Assembly (NCBI GenBank): GCA_018267725.1
Contig: JAFDXY010000018.1
Coordinates: 62,001-126,000, forward strand
DNA length: 64,000 nt
Reading direction: 5' to 3'
Source of the DNA: Bacteroidota bacterium
Lineage (GTDB): Bacteria; Bacteroidota; Bacteroidia; Chitinophagales; Chitinophagaceae
Made by a program: the position numbers and the translations under genes. This document shows positions 25,819 through 34,872 of this stretch, one piece after another; the stretch's first letter is position 1; each line of letters starts with the position of its first letter. The notes under the pieces are model-generated. The model saw only the letters and a list, made by a program, of their open reading frames with translations. It was not told the DNA's origin and did no database searches.

Positions 25819-27093
25819 ATGAAAAAAAATATTTTATCATATATTGTTTTATTATGTTGCATTAGCCATTATGCAACGGCACAACAAAACAATTCGCCCT
25901 ATTCAATAATTGGTATTGGTGATATTGAAAAAAGTTATTTTGATAGAACAACGGGAATGGGTTATACCGGCATTGCATTGTCTTCATACAGATACATGTA
26001 CACAGCCAATCCTGCCGCTAATGCAGCATTAGAATATCATTATTTTAATATGGAAGTTTCTGCAAGGTTTAAAAGTGTAAACTACGCAGGTAAGCCGGTA
26101 TCTTCTGCATCGCAAACCAATTCATCAGATCTTCAATTTAGAAAATTATTATTAGCCGTAAAACCTAAATCATATTGGGCAACTACATTAGGGTTACTTC
26201 CTTTTAGTACTGCAAAATATTCTATGTATGGTTTAAAAAGCGTTCAGGGTACACCTTTAAGCACACCTGTATATTATCAGGGAGATGGCGGATTAAATAA
26301 TTTCTTTTTAACCAATAGCTTTAGAATTGATTCAAATTTTTCAGTTGGTGTTCAAGCATCCTATTTATTTGGTCACATGAATGAAACTGAATCTGTTTTA
26401 GGAAATGTAGGAGACAGTTCTCTTACTTCTACTCGTTATATAACTATTTCAAATCCGTATTTTAAATTTGGGGCACAGTATAAAACAAACAGAAAAAAGA
26501 AATGGAATTACGCAGCAGGTATTACGGGGTCTTACCAAACTAAATTAAGTGCAGATTATAGTTTGTTGGTTACAGATGGAAATACAACTTTACAAAACGA
26601 TAATATATACAGAAAATCATATTTTACATTACCTGTAATGTATGGGGCAGGCGTGGCCGCTACTTTAAACAACAAATTAACTTTTGCTGCCGATTATAAT
26701 TACGAAGGCTGGAGCAGTTTAAATTATAAAGGCATTAGTTATGGTTTAGTAAACAGCAGCAAATATTCTTTAGGATTTGAGTATTCAAAAAAAATAAATT
26801 TTAGAGATGTATCGGGCAATACGGTTGCATCAATTGAAAAAAGTTATTTTCAAGCAGGGCTTTTTTATAAAACTTCATATTTAAGAATAAACGGTTATCA
26901 AATTGATGAGGTAGGTGGTACAATAGGAGCAGGCTTACAGGTTTCGGCATTCTTTGCTGTTAATGCAGCATTAGAAGTTGGAAGAAGAGGCACAACAGAT
27001 AATGGTTTAATAAGAGAAAATTTTACACAATTAACTGTTTCATTTAGTTATAGAGATTTGTGGCGTTCAAAAAAATTAATCAGATACGATTAA
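25819..27093 (+). CDS. Outer-membrane beta-barrel protein, function unknown
   Basis: 424-aa protein: signal peptide (cut after ATA, about residue 21), then a mature N-terminus QQNNSPYSIIGIGDIE with GMGYTGIALSS, a pattern seen in many Bacteroidota barrel proteins distantly like PorV/FadL. Alternating hydrophobic strands continue to the end. Co-transcribed with the DUF4270 lipoprotein (10-bp gap) and closed by a perfect terminator. Transport or a structural role at the outer membrane is likely; no substrate can be named. Confidence 0.7.
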   Translation: MKKNILSYIVLLCCISHYATAQQNNSPYSIIGIGDIEKSYFDRTTGMGYTGIALSSYRYMYTANPAANAALEYHYFNMEVSARFKSVNYAGKPVSSASQTNSSDLQFRKLLLAVKPKSYWATTLGLLPFSTAKYSMYGLKSVQGTPLSTPVYYQGDGGLNNFFLTNSFRIDSNFSVGVQASYLFGHMNETESVLGNVGDSSLTSTRYITISNPYFKFGAQYKTNRKKKWNYAAGITGSYQTKLSADYSLLVTDGNTTLQNDNIYRKSYFTLPVMYGAGVAATLNNKLTFAADYNYEGWSSLNYKGISYGLVNSSKYSLGFEYSKKINFRDVSGNTVASIEKSYFQAGLFYKTSYLRINGYQIDEVGGTIGAGLQVSAFFAVNAALEVGRRGTTDNGLIRENFTQLTVSFSYRDLWRSKKLIRYD

Positions 27094-27120
27094 CCACTTG
27101 TAAAATATTTTAGTAAAACG

Positions 27121-27155
27121 ATAATGGGGTGTTTATGCATCCCATTATTTTTTTA
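27121..27155 (+). terminator. Rho-independent terminator after the barrel gene
   Basis: Perfect 8-bp stem ATAATGGG (27121-27128)/CCCATTAT (27141-27148), 12-nt loop, seven T in a row. Its position shows that the following amidase starts at 27169, not at an in-frame ATG within the hairpin. Confidence 0.87.
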
Positions 27156-27168
27156 TTACTTTCATGCA

Positions 27169-28362
27169 ATGAATAAAATTATAATTCTTATTACTTGCGT
27201 TGCATTTGCTATTAGTGTAAAAGCACAAGAAGATACTGCTGCCAAACATTATTGGTTAGCAAAAACAAAAGGTAAATTACCATCGTTAGCTTATGGTTTG
27301 GGAGATGATAGATTAGGCGGTGCCAAACTTGGTTATATTGATACAAATGTTTTATTAAAAGTAATTGACTCAACGGGGCATTTATACCATGTTCAATTGT
27401 CAAAAAACCATACTGCTTTTATAGATAAATCATATATACAAAAAGATACTACTGTAAAAGAAAAGCCTTTTTATTTAACTAATTCTTGGAAAGCAAACGG
27501 AACAGATAGTTGTTATGATATTCTTGCCATAAGTGTTGATGAACGGTTGCCTTATAAAAGTTGGATGGAAATTAATCCGTCAAAAATAATGTTACAGATA
27601 TATGGAGTGCAAAGCAACACTAATTGGATAACGCAACTACAATCTCTTAAAGAAATAAGAAACGTTTATTATAAACAAATAGAAGATGATGTTGTTGAAA
27701 TAACTATTGATTTAAAACACCAACAACATTGGGGTTACAGCATTGCGTATAAAGGAAAACATTTAATAATAAAAGTAAAACACCAACCAGAAAATTTAAG
27801 TTTGAAAAAATTAGTAGTAGCTATTGATGCAGGGCACGGTGGAAACAATTTGGGTACAGATGGCATAAACACTAAAGAACTTGAAAAAACATTAACACTT
27901 GTTTTTGCAAAAGCTGTACAAAAAATATTAAAAGCCAATGGTATTAAAACTATTATGACCAGAACTACTGATACAAGTTTTGATATAAAAGACAGAGTAT
28001 TGTTTTTGCAAGAAAAAAATCCGGATGTGCTAATAAGTTTACATTTAAATTCTTCAAGCAATGCGGCAATAAATGGAAGCAGCACTTATTATAAACATAT
28101 TGGTTTTAGAACATTATCTCAAAATATTTTAAAACGAATGCTTGAAATAAAAATGAATGAATTTGGTAATGTAGGCAATTTTAATTTTACATTAAATGCT
28201 CCAACAGATTTTGTAAATGCTTTACTTGAAATTGGTTTTTTTAGCAATATTGATGATGAAAAGAAAATTGTTACTTCTAAATTTCAAACAAAAGTTGCCC
28301 AGCAAGTTTACAAAGCGTTAAATGATTGGGTAAAGCAAATAAAAGCACAAAAATTAAATTAA
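27169..28362 (+). CDS. N-acetylmuramoyl-L-alanine amidase (Amidase_3)
   Basis: 397-aa secreted amidase: signal peptide ending SVKA (about residue 17), an N-terminal region of about 200 residues resembling an AMIN-like/SH3-like binding part, then the Amidase_3 zinc domain from about residue 220. Zinc ligands and catalytic residues are visible as DAGHGG (His), TKELEKTL (Glu), SLHLNS (His) and LLEIGFFSN (Glu). It cleaves the amide between N-acetylmuramic acid and L-Ala in peptidoglycan, for instance in daughter-cell separation. The start is set by the upstream terminator. Convergent with birA. Confidence 0.92.
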   Translation: MNKIIILITCVAFAISVKAQEDTAAKHYWLAKTKGKLPSLAYGLGDDRLGGAKLGYIDTNVLLKVIDSTGHLYHVQLSKNHTAFIDKSYIQKDTTVKEKPFYLTNSWKANGTDSCYDILAISVDERLPYKSWMEINPSKIMLQIYGVQSNTNWITQLQSLKEIRNVYYKQIEDDVVEITIDLKHQQHWGYSIAYKGKHLIIKVKHQPENLSLKKLVVAIDAGHGGNNLGTDGINTKELEKTLTLVFAKAVQKILKANGIKTIMTRTTDTSFDIKDRVLFLQEKNPDVLISLHLNSSSNAAINGSSTYYKHIGFRTLSQNILKRMLEIKMNEFGNVGNFNFTLNAPTDFVNALLEIGFFSNIDDEKKIVTSKFQTKVAQQVYKALNDWVKQIKAQKLN

Positions 28363-28369
28363 AAATATT

Positions 28370-29155
28370 TTATATAACCCATTCTACTTCGTGTAAATTA
28401 AAACTTTCATAAACAGAATGTTGTACTAACAGTTTCCCATATTCATTAACACCTTTAATAACACAATTAAAAATAACTTGCTCTTTTTTTAGTTTAACCG
28501 TTTCATTTTGTTTAAATAAAATTTTATTTAACTCTATTAGTTGTTGTGTTTGTTTATCATTTTGTAAACGCACATATTCATCATTTATACAAGTGCATAA
28601 TTCTTTTGCTAAATCAACAACATTAAATTGCTTGCCTGTAATTTGTTTTAATGATACAGGATTTTTTACTCCTTCGCTAAAAACAGTTTGATTAATATTA
28701 ATCCCAATACCAACTACTGCAAACCTTTTTTTGCCCCACTCTCCATTTTCCATTTTCCATTTTTTACTATTCAATGTTTCAATTAAAATACCTCCTGCTT
28801 TTCTTTCTCTCCAATAAATATCATTCGGCCATTTTATTGTAGTTTCTTCACCAGCGTATTTGCAAAAAAATTTATAACAACCCAAAGCAACCATTACACT
28901 TATGCAAAACTGATTATTGATTGGAATAAAAGACACATCAATTGCTAAGGATAATATAATATTTTGGCAGGGCTCGCTCTTCCAAACCTTACCCATTTGC
29001 CCTTTTCCGGCAGTTTGTTCATCGGCAAAAACAGCCGTGCCGTGTGCAGCCAAATTGCTCCGTAATTTGTCCAATAAAAAAGTATTGCTGCTTTCAACAG
29101 TATTTAAGTGTATAAATGGCAGACCAATAGTATTGAAGGTAGTAGAAGATGACAA
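28370..29155 (-). CDS. birA: Biotin--[acetyl-CoA-carboxylase] ligase
   Basis: 261-aa BirA/BPL ligase without an N-terminal helix-turn-helix, so a plain ligase and not a repressor. Motifs: GKGQMGKVW (variant of the GRGRxGR/W biotinyl-AMP loop), KWPNDIYW and AGGILIE, then VVGIGININ and a small C-terminal domain. Attaches biotin to carboxylase subunits in the cytosol. Between ILIETL and VVGIGIN lies an inserted KKWKMENGEWGKKR stretch encoded by a heptanucleotide repeat tract; most ligases have only a short loop here. Divergent from rsfS, convergent with the amidase gene. Confidence 0.94.
   Translation of the reverse strand: MSSSTTFNTIGLPFIHLNTVESSNTFLLDKLRSNLAAHGTAVFADEQTAGKGQMGKVWKSEPCQNIILSLAIDVSFIPINNQFCISVMVALGCYKFFCKYAGEETTIKWPNDIYWRERKAGGILIETLNSKKWKMENGEWGKKRFAVVGIGININQTVFSEGVKNPVSLKQITGKQFNVVDLAKELCTCINDEYVRLQNDKQTQQLIELNKILFKQNETVKLKKEQVIFNCVIKGVNEYGKLLVQHSVYESFNLHEVEWVI
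28734..28761 (-). repeat. Heptanucleotide tract inside birA (tract 3)
   Basis: Four tandem heptamers; in the coding sense AATGGAA, AATGGAA, AATGGAG, AGTGGGG. The tract is in frame and encodes the Met/Glu/Trp-rich loop inserted in the ligase catalytic domain. Confidence 0.75.
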
Positions 29156-29263
29156 AAGAGTGTTACTTTTGGCGAAGATAGAGAAGCAAGTAAAAATGGT
29201 ACAATATTTATACTGCTTTTTCGTCTATAAAAATATATCAATTACAAATCAAAGTTTAATTTA

Positions 29264-29671
29264 TTGGCAACACCAGTTTCAGTTTTAAGCAATCGCAAAA
29301 AAAATAGCGTAATACGGTTAAATCGTAATTCAAAAATTTTCAAAACAATTATAAAAGCCATTCAAGAAAAAAAAGGTGAAAATATTGTAAGCCTTGATTT
29401 ACGTAAAATTCACGAAGCCGTAGCAGATTTTTTTATTGTTTGCCAAGCAAGCAGCACAACACAGGTTAAAGCAATTAGCGATTTTGTGCAACATGAAGTT
29501 TTAAAACATTGTGGTGAAAATCCGTATAAACATGAAGGTTACCAACAATCGCATTGGATACTGATAGATTATGTAAACATTGTAATACACGTAATGCAGC
29601 CCGATGCCAGAAAATTTTATAAATTAGAAGAAATGTGGAATGATGCTGAAGCAACAGGCCACAATGAATAA
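29264..29671 (+). CDS. rsfS: Ribosome silencing factor RsfS (Iojap/DUF143)
   Basis: 135-aa RsfS: KTIIKAIQEKKGENIVSLDLR, VADFFIVCQASSTTQVKAI, YKHEGYQQSHWILIDYVNIVIHVM are the family blocks. It binds ribosomal protein uL14 and blocks subunit joining. The reading frame contains no ATG upstream of the conserved domain; the only usable start after the in-frame stop at 29228 is TTG at 29264. A TACTTTTG element (29164-29171) fits the -7 pattern. It begins a run rsfS-ftsH-LUD-lpxH-mscS, the rsfS-ftsH order being common in Bacteroidota. Confidence 0.92.
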   Translation: MATPVSVLSNRKKNSVIRLNRNSKIFKTIIKAIQEKKGENIVSLDLRKIHEAVADFFIVCQASSTTQVKAISDFVQHEVLKHCGENPYKHEGYQQSHWILIDYVNIVIHVMQPDARKFYKLEEMWNDAEATGHNE

Positions 29672-29739
29672 ATAAAAACTTTTATCTGAAAAAATAAATA
29701 AGTTATTTGCAGAGAAAAGTAGAAAACAACAAACAAATT

Positions 29740-31833
29740 ATGCAACCCGAACAACAACAAGATAAAAAATCAAAAATCCCTTTTATGGGAGGAGGCGATT
29801 CTAATAACGATAATAAACCGCAGCGTAAACTTCCAAAATTTAATATTTACTGGATTTATATTATCATTTTTGCAGCACTATTGGGTTCTACTTTTTTAAA
29901 ATTTACTCCCGAAACCAATACCGTTAGCGAGCAAGAAGTTTTTCAAAAAATGATATTACCTGGTGATGTAGATCATTTATTACAAGTTACCAATAAACAA
30001 GTAGTTAGGGTTTTTATGAAACCCGATAGCATTACCAAAGCTTGGTACGAAGAAAGGTTTAAAATGAAATTTGAGCCGGCAAAAGTAAAAGGCGTTCCGT
30101 TGTTTGAATTTCAGGTAGTAGATTGGAAAGTTTTTAGCGATAATCTTTCAAGCTTTTATAGAAACAATCAAATTCCCGATAACAAACAAGTTCCTGTTGT
30201 TACAAAACAAGATCCCGATTGGTTTGGCCCAATTAGCAGCACCATTTTTTCAATGGTAGTAATAGTTGTTATTTGGATTTTATTAATGCGTAAAATGGGC
30301 GGCGGCGGTGCTGGTGGTGGTGCTGGTGGTATTTTCAGCATAGGAAAATCAAAAGCACAGTTGTTTGATAAAGGCACTAAAGTAAACATAACTTTTGCCG
30401 ATGTTGCAGGTTTAGATGAAGCCAAAGTAGAAGTAATGGAAATTGTAGATTTTTTAAAACAGCCTAAAAAATATACTGCTCTCGGTGGTAAAATTCCTAA
30501 AGGTGCTTTATTAGTTGGCCCTCCGGGCACAGGTAAAACATTGTTGGCAAAAGCAATGGCTGGCGAAGCTCAAGTACCTTTTTTTAGTTTAAGCGGAAGT
30601 GATTTTGTAGAAATGTTTGTAGGCGTTGGTGCAAGCCGTGTAAGAGATTTATTTAAACAAGCCAGAGAAAAAGCACCATGTATAATTTTTATTGATGAAA
30701 TAGATGCCATAGGCAGAGCAAGAGGAAGAAATGCAATAATGAGTAATGATGAAAGAGAAAACACATTAAACCAATTATTAGTTGAAATGGATGGCTTTGG
30801 TGGAGATAGCGGCATTATTATTTTAGCTGCCACCAACAGGCCCGATGTTTTAGATAGTGCCTTACTACGCCCCGGAAGATTTGATAGACAAATAAGTATA
30901 GATAAACCAGATGTTAAAGGAAGAGAAGCAATATTTAAAGTACATCTTGCACCAATAAAAGTTTCTGAAACTTTAGACATTCATAAATTGGCAGAACAAA
31001 CGCCGGGTTTTGCAGGTGCCGATATTGCTAATGTTTGTAACGAAGCAGCTTTAATTGCTGCACGTAACAACAAAGAAGGTGTAGATATGAAAGATTTTCA
31101 AGATGCTATTGATAGAGTAATTGGCGGATTAGAAAAGAAAAACAAAATCATTGCTCCGCACGAAAAAGCAATTATTGCTTATCACGAAGCAGGCCATGCA
31201 ATTTGTGGTTGGTTTTTAGAACATGCTTATCCTTTATTAAAAGTTACCATAGTACCAAGAGGTACAGCTGCATTGGGTTACGCACAATACACACCTAAAG
31301 AACAATACTTATACAACACCGATCAATTAATGGATCAAATTTGTATGACTTTAGGTGGAAGAGCCAGCGAAGAAATTTTCTTCGGAAAAATTTCAACAGG
31401 TGCAAGCAACGATTTACAACAAATAACACGCATAGCATACAGCATGGTTACTGTGTATGGTATGAATAGCAAAGTTGGCAACGTAAGTTTTTACGATCCT
31501 TCTCAAGAAAATACTTTTACCAAACCCTATAGCGAAGAAACAGGAAAATTAATAGACAACGAAGTAAGAGCTATTATTGAAGAAGCATATAAAAGAACAT
31601 TGACTTTATTAACTGAAAAAAAGAAAGAAGTAGAACTGTTAGCAAAACAATTATTAGATAAAGAAGTTTTATTACAAAGCGATGTAGAAGAATTAATTGG
31701 TAAAAGACCTTTTGAAGAAAAGAAAATTTTAGAAGTAGAAAACGAAGACACAGAAAATAAATCAACCGATGGTTCAATAGATGCAGGCGTTCCGCCATAC
31801 GATAGCAAACAACCTGTGCCACCATTAAATTAA
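29740..31833 (+). CDS. ftsH: ATP-dependent zinc metalloprotease FtsH
   Basis: 697-aa FtsH from ATG 29740 (a TTG start 33 bp upstream is less likely). Two membrane segments (about residues 35-55 and 167-187) enclose a periplasmic domain; a Gly-rich linker follows. AAA+ domain: Walker A GPPGTGKT (260-267), Walker B FIDEID, second region of homology [18 protein letters not shown]. Zinc protease site HEAGH at 482-486 (His482, Glu483, His486). It degrades membrane and short-lived cytosolic proteins and often controls LPS synthesis enzymes, fitting with lpxH two genes on. Downstream gap to the LUD gene is 10 bp. Confidence 0.97.
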   Translation: MQPEQQQDKKSKIPFMGGGDSNNDNKPQRKLPKFNIYWIYIIIFAALLGSTFLKFTPETNTVSEQEVFQKMILPGDVDHLLQVTNKQVVRVFMKPDSITKAWYEERFKMKFEPAKVKGVPLFEFQVVDWKVFSDNLSSFYRNNQIPDNKQVPVVTKQDPDWFGPISSTIFSMVVIVVIWILLMRKMGGGGAGGGAGGIFSIGKSKAQLFDKGTKVNITFADVAGLDEAKVEVMEIVDFLKQPKKYTALGGKIPKGALLVGPPGTGKTLLAKAMAGEAQVPFFSLSGSDFVEMFVGVGASRVRDLFKQAREKAPCIIFIDEIDAIGRARGRNAIMSNDERENTLNQLLVEMDGFGGDSGIIILAATNRPDVLDSALLRPGRFDRQISIDKPDVKGREAIFKVHLAPIKVSETLDIHKLAEQTPGFAGADIANVCNEAALIAARNNKEGVDMKDFQDAIDRVIGGLEKKNKIIAPHEKAIIAYHEAGHAICGWFLEHAYPLLKVTIVPRGTAALGYAQYTPKEQYLYNTDQLMDQICMTLGGRASEEIFFGKISTGASNDLQQITRIAYSMVTVYGMNSKVGNVSFYDPSQENTFTKPYSEETGKLIDNEVRAIIEEAYKRTLTLLTEKKKEVELLAKQLLDKEVLLQSDVEELIGKRPFEEKKILEVENEDTENKSTDGSIDAGVPPYDSKQPVPPLN

Positions 31834-31843
31834 TTTTTTTGTA

Positions 31844-32479
31844 ATGAATGTTTCGGCATCAAAAGAAAACATATTAAAAAAAATAAGGCAAGCATTATCA
31901 CATCCAACAAATTTGCCATTTCCTGCAAGTGAAGGTGTTGATAGTGTTTTTAAACCATCTCAACAAGAATTAGAATTTGAGTTTGCAGAACGGTTTACCA
32001 AATTACAAGGGCGTTTTTCTTTTTGCGAAAATCAACAACAATTAACAGAACAACTAAACACATTAATTACAGCACGCAATTGGAAAAATATTTTTTGCAA
32101 AGAAGATATATTAAAACAAAATTTAATTAAAAACGGATTTACAAATTTTAATGCAACAGACTTACATAGTTGTGATGCATCTGTAACCGGTTGTGAACAA
32201 TTAATTGCCCGAACAGGAAGTATTGTAATGAGTACTGCACTACAAAGCGGAAGAACTGTTAGTGTATATGCACCTGTACATATTTGCATTGCCTACACTA
32301 ATCAATTAGTTTATGATATTAAAGATGCCATAACAAACGTAAAAGAAAAATATGCTGAGGCATTACCTTCATTAATAACATTAGCAACAGGCCCAAGCCG
32401 TACTGCAGATATTGAAAAAACATTAGTGGTTGGTGTGCATGGTCCCAAAGAAGTTTTTTGTTTTTTAGTTGAAGAATAA
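31844..32479 (+). CDS. LUD-domain protein (LutC/YkgG-like)
   Basis: 211-aa protein with an LUD domain: TGCEQLIARTGSIVMS, then GPSRTADIEKTLVVGVHGPKE, the family signature. In Bacillus, LutC acts with LutA and LutB in lactate oxidation; neither partner is in this window, and in Bacteroidota LUD proteins are often found beside ftsH without them. No cysteine cluster or membrane segment. Sits between ftsH (10 bp) and lpxH (19 bp) in an apparent operon. Biochemical role unknown. Confidence 0.85.
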   Translation: MNVSASKENILKKIRQALSHPTNLPFPASEGVDSVFKPSQQELEFEFAERFTKLQGRFSFCENQQQLTEQLNTLITARNWKNIFCKEDILKQNLIKNGFTNFNATDLHSCDASVTGCEQLIARTGSIVMSTALQSGRTVSVYAPVHICIAYTNQLVYDIKDAITNVKEKYAEALPSLITLATGPSRTADIEKTLVVGVHGPKEVFCFLVEE

Positions 32480-32498
32480 ATTACTAGAAAATTTTACA

Positions 32499-33257
32499 AT
32501 GCAAGCAACAGCAACACACCCAATATATTTTCTTTCAGATTTTCATTTAGGAGCACCCGATTATGAAAACAGTTTGTTGCGAGAAAAAAAAATTGTTTCA
32601 TTCTTAGATTCAATAAAGCAAAACGCTTCAACCATTTTTATTTTAGGAGATATGTTTGATTTTTGGTACGAGTATAAAAAAGTAGTGCCCAAAGGTTTTG
32701 TAAGATTGCTTGGAAAATTAGCCGAATTAACAGATGCAGGAATTGAAATTCATTTTTTTGTAGGTAATCATGATATGTGGATGGTTGATTATTTTCAGAA
32801 AGAATTAAATATTAAAGTTTATTTTCATCCAACAACTTTTCAAATAAACAATAAAAAATTTTTTATTGGTCATGGAGATGGTTTAGGTCCCGGAGATCAT
32901 GGTTATAAATTCATTAAAAAAATATTTCGTAATAAAATTTGCCAATGGCTGTTTGGGCAATTGCATCCAACATTTGGTATTGGTTTAGCAAATTATTTCA
33001 GTAGAAAAAGTAGAGAAAAAACAGGCAGTAGCGATGAAGTTTTTTTAGGAGAAGAAAATGAATGGTTGGTTGTTTACTGCAAAAAAATTTTACAACAAGA
33101 ACAATTTGATTATTTCGTTTTTGGGCACAGGCATTTGCCTTTAACCATTCAATTAAATGCAAACAGCAAATACATTAACCTTGGAGATTGGATAAGAAAT
33201 TTTACTTATGCTGTTTTTGATGGAAACGGTATGCAGTTAAAAAAATTAGAAGAATAA
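32499..33257 (+). CDS. lpxH: UDP-2,3-diacylglucosamine diphosphatase
   Basis: 252-aa metallophosphoesterase; start at ATG 32499 chosen over an in-frame TTG 30 bp upstream that overlaps the LUD gene. Metal-binding motifs: SDFHLG (Asp14, His16), GDMFDFW (Asp51), GNHDMW (Asn90, His91), GHGDGLGPGD and GHRH near the C-terminus. It makes lipid X in lipid A synthesis at the inner face of the cytoplasmic membrane. The large helical insertion (FIKKIFRNKICQWLFGQLHP) typical of LpxH is present. The neighbour FtsH is a known regulator of lipid A enzymes in other bacteria. Confidence 0.93.
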   Translation: MQATATHPIYFLSDFHLGAPDYENSLLREKKIVSFLDSIKQNASTIFILGDMFDFWYEYKKVVPKGFVRLLGKLAELTDAGIEIHFFVGNHDMWMVDYFQKELNIKVYFHPTTFQINNKKFFIGHGDGLGPGDHGYKFIKKIFRNKICQWLFGQLHPTFGIGLANYFSRKSREKTGSSDEVFLGEENEWLVVYCKKILQQEQFDYFVFGHRHLPLTIQLNANSKYINLGDWIRNFTYAVFDGNGMQLKKLEE

Positions 33258-33270
33258 TTAACTTGCACGT

Positions 33271-34365
33271 ATGCAAAAAATTTTACAACAAGTTTTTTTA
33301 GATAATACTATTAAGAGTTACTTAATTGTTTTTGCATGTATATTATTTGCGTTTCTTGTTAAACGGTTTATTTCAAAATATTTTGCAAGAATATTATACA
33401 AAGTATTTTCTAAAAAAGGGAAAGCTTTGCATAAAGATGCTTTTGTTAATTTAATTATTCCACCTTTAGAATTATTCTTATTAATTTTTATTTCGTTTAT
33501 AGCTTTTGATAAACTCTATTTCCCATCAGATATTGATTTTAAAATTTATAAAATTACACTGCGTGTTTTATTAGATAGTTTATCAAATGCAATAATGGTT
33601 TGGGTTTTTATTTGGCTTTGTTTACGTGCCATAGATTTTGCTGCAATGATATTAGAAGAAAAAGCTAATCAAACGGCCGACCAATCAGAAAATCAACTCA
33701 TTGTTTTTTTTAAAGATTTTTTTAAAGTAATACTTGTATTAATTGGTGTATTATTAATACTTCGTTTTTCATTCAATAAAAATATTAGTAATATATTAAC
33801 CGGCTTAAGCATTGTTGGTGCAGCCATTGCATTAAGTTTAAGAGAAAGTTTAGAAAATTTAATTGCATCGTTTGTTATATTTTTTGATAAACCTTTTATA
33901 ACCGGCGATACTGTTAAAGTACAAAGTTTTACAGGCACTATAGAAAAAATTGGATTGCGTAGCACAAGGGTAAGAACAGATTCTAAAACATATTTATCTG
34001 TTCCTAATAAACAAATGGTTGATACAATTATTGATAATATTACATTACGCACACAACGCAAAACAGAATTAAGAATTGAACTTTCAATTTCAACAACAGC
34101 AAAACAATTAAAACAATTTTTATTTGCAGTTAAAGAAGAAATAAACGAAGAAAATATTATTGAAAAATATAACGTGTATTTAATGGATACAGGCAAAAAT
34201 GCACATATAGTTGCGGTAGATTATTTTTCTGCTATGCCACATGATATTGATGATTATTATGTTTTGCGAGAAAGAATTAATTTAAAAATAATTGATATTT
34301 TGGCTCAACAAAATTTACAATTGGCAGCCGCTAATACAGAAGTAGTTGTAACCAATAAACAATAA
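33271..34365 (+). CDS. MscS-family mechanosensitive ion channel
   Basis: 364-aa channel with three to four hydrophobic segments in the first 190 residues (about 17-35, 68-88, 105-130, 147-165), then the pore-lining helix and beta domain of MscS: NILTGLSIVGAAIALSLRES, FVIFFDKPFITGDTVKV, GTIEKIGLRSTRVRT, YLSVPNKQMVDTIIDN. Releases solutes upon osmotic downshock. Last gene of the rsfS-ftsH-LUD-lpxH run (13 bp after lpxH), converging with the thioredoxin-like gene with no gap. A decayed copy of its last 205 bp is found at 48.6 kb. Confidence 0.93.
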   Translation: MQKILQQVFLDNTIKSYLIVFACILFAFLVKRFISKYFARILYKVFSKKGKALHKDAFVNLIIPPLELFLLIFISFIAFDKLYFPSDIDFKIYKITLRVLLDSLSNAIMVWVFIWLCLRAIDFAAMILEEKANQTADQSENQLIVFFKDFFKVILVLIGVLLILRFSFNKNISNILTGLSIVGAAIALSLRESLENLIASFVIFFDKPFITGDTVKVQSFTGTIEKIGLRSTRVRTDSKTYLSVPNKQMVDTIIDNITLRTQRKTELRIELSISTTAKQLKQFLFAVKEEINEENIIEKYNVYLMDTGKNAHIVAVDYFSAMPHDIDDYYVLRERINLKIIDILAQQNLQLAAANTEVVVTNKQ

Positions 34366-34872
34366 TTACAATTTAGAAACAATCTCTCCTAATTCTTTAT
34401 TAACTAATCCGTATTTACCGTATTCAACTACACGACCAACTTCTTTACCGTTTTTTAATACAATAAAAGTAGGCACACTTATTATTGCATATTTAGTATG
34501 TAAATTATTTACGGTATGCTTATTTTCATCAACAGCTAATAATGTAATATTTTTTTCGGAGTAATGACTTTCATCAATTAATTTATAAAATTGTGGCAAT
34601 AAAAATTGTGTATCGTGGCACCAAGTTCCGCCAAAAACAATAAGCGTAAACTTATTTTTATTTTTGCTGAAAGCCTTAATGGCGTTGGTATCTATTTGTC
34701 CCAACTTCATATTTTCTTTAAACCATTTAAAAGAAGAATCGGTTTCAATTACTTTACGGTTAATATATCCTGTTAATATTTTTTCTTCTCCATTTTGTGT
34801 TGTTTGATAAGCAACTTTATGTTGTGTTGTGCAAGAAAAAAGTAAGACAACAAAAACTAAATATTTTTTCAT
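34366..34872 (-). CDS. Thioredoxin-fold lipoprotein with a single active-site Cys
   Basis: 168-aa lipoprotein (LLFSC, Cys14) with a thioredoxin fold: LIVFGGTWCHDTQFLLPQF, LLAVDEN and the cis-Pro ISVPTF. The usual CxxC is CHDT (Cys85 with Thr88), so it cannot do a normal dithiol exchange; it may act as a monothiol reductase or isomerase, or bind a ligand. The start overlaps the stop of the upstream MerR gene by 4 bp (ATGA). Converges with mscS. Confidence 0.83.
   Translation of the reverse strand: MKKYLVFVVLLFSCTTQHKVAYQTTQNGEEKILTGYINRKVIETDSSFKWFKENMKLGQIDTNAIKAFSKNKNKFTLIVFGGTWCHDTQFLLPQFYKLIDESHYSEKNITLLAVDENKHTVNNLHTKYAIISVPTFIVLKNGKEVGRVVEYGKYGLVNKELGEIVSKL

Noticed and set aside
27124-27168. 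Upstream in-frame ATG for the amidase gene
   Set aside because: It lies inside a perfect terminator hairpin; the ATG at 27169 gives a clean signal peptide.
30300-30345. GGC/GGT-rich run in ftsH as a repeat element
   Set aside because: It encodes the Gly-rich linker between the second membrane helix and the AAA+ domain, common in Bacteroidota FtsH.
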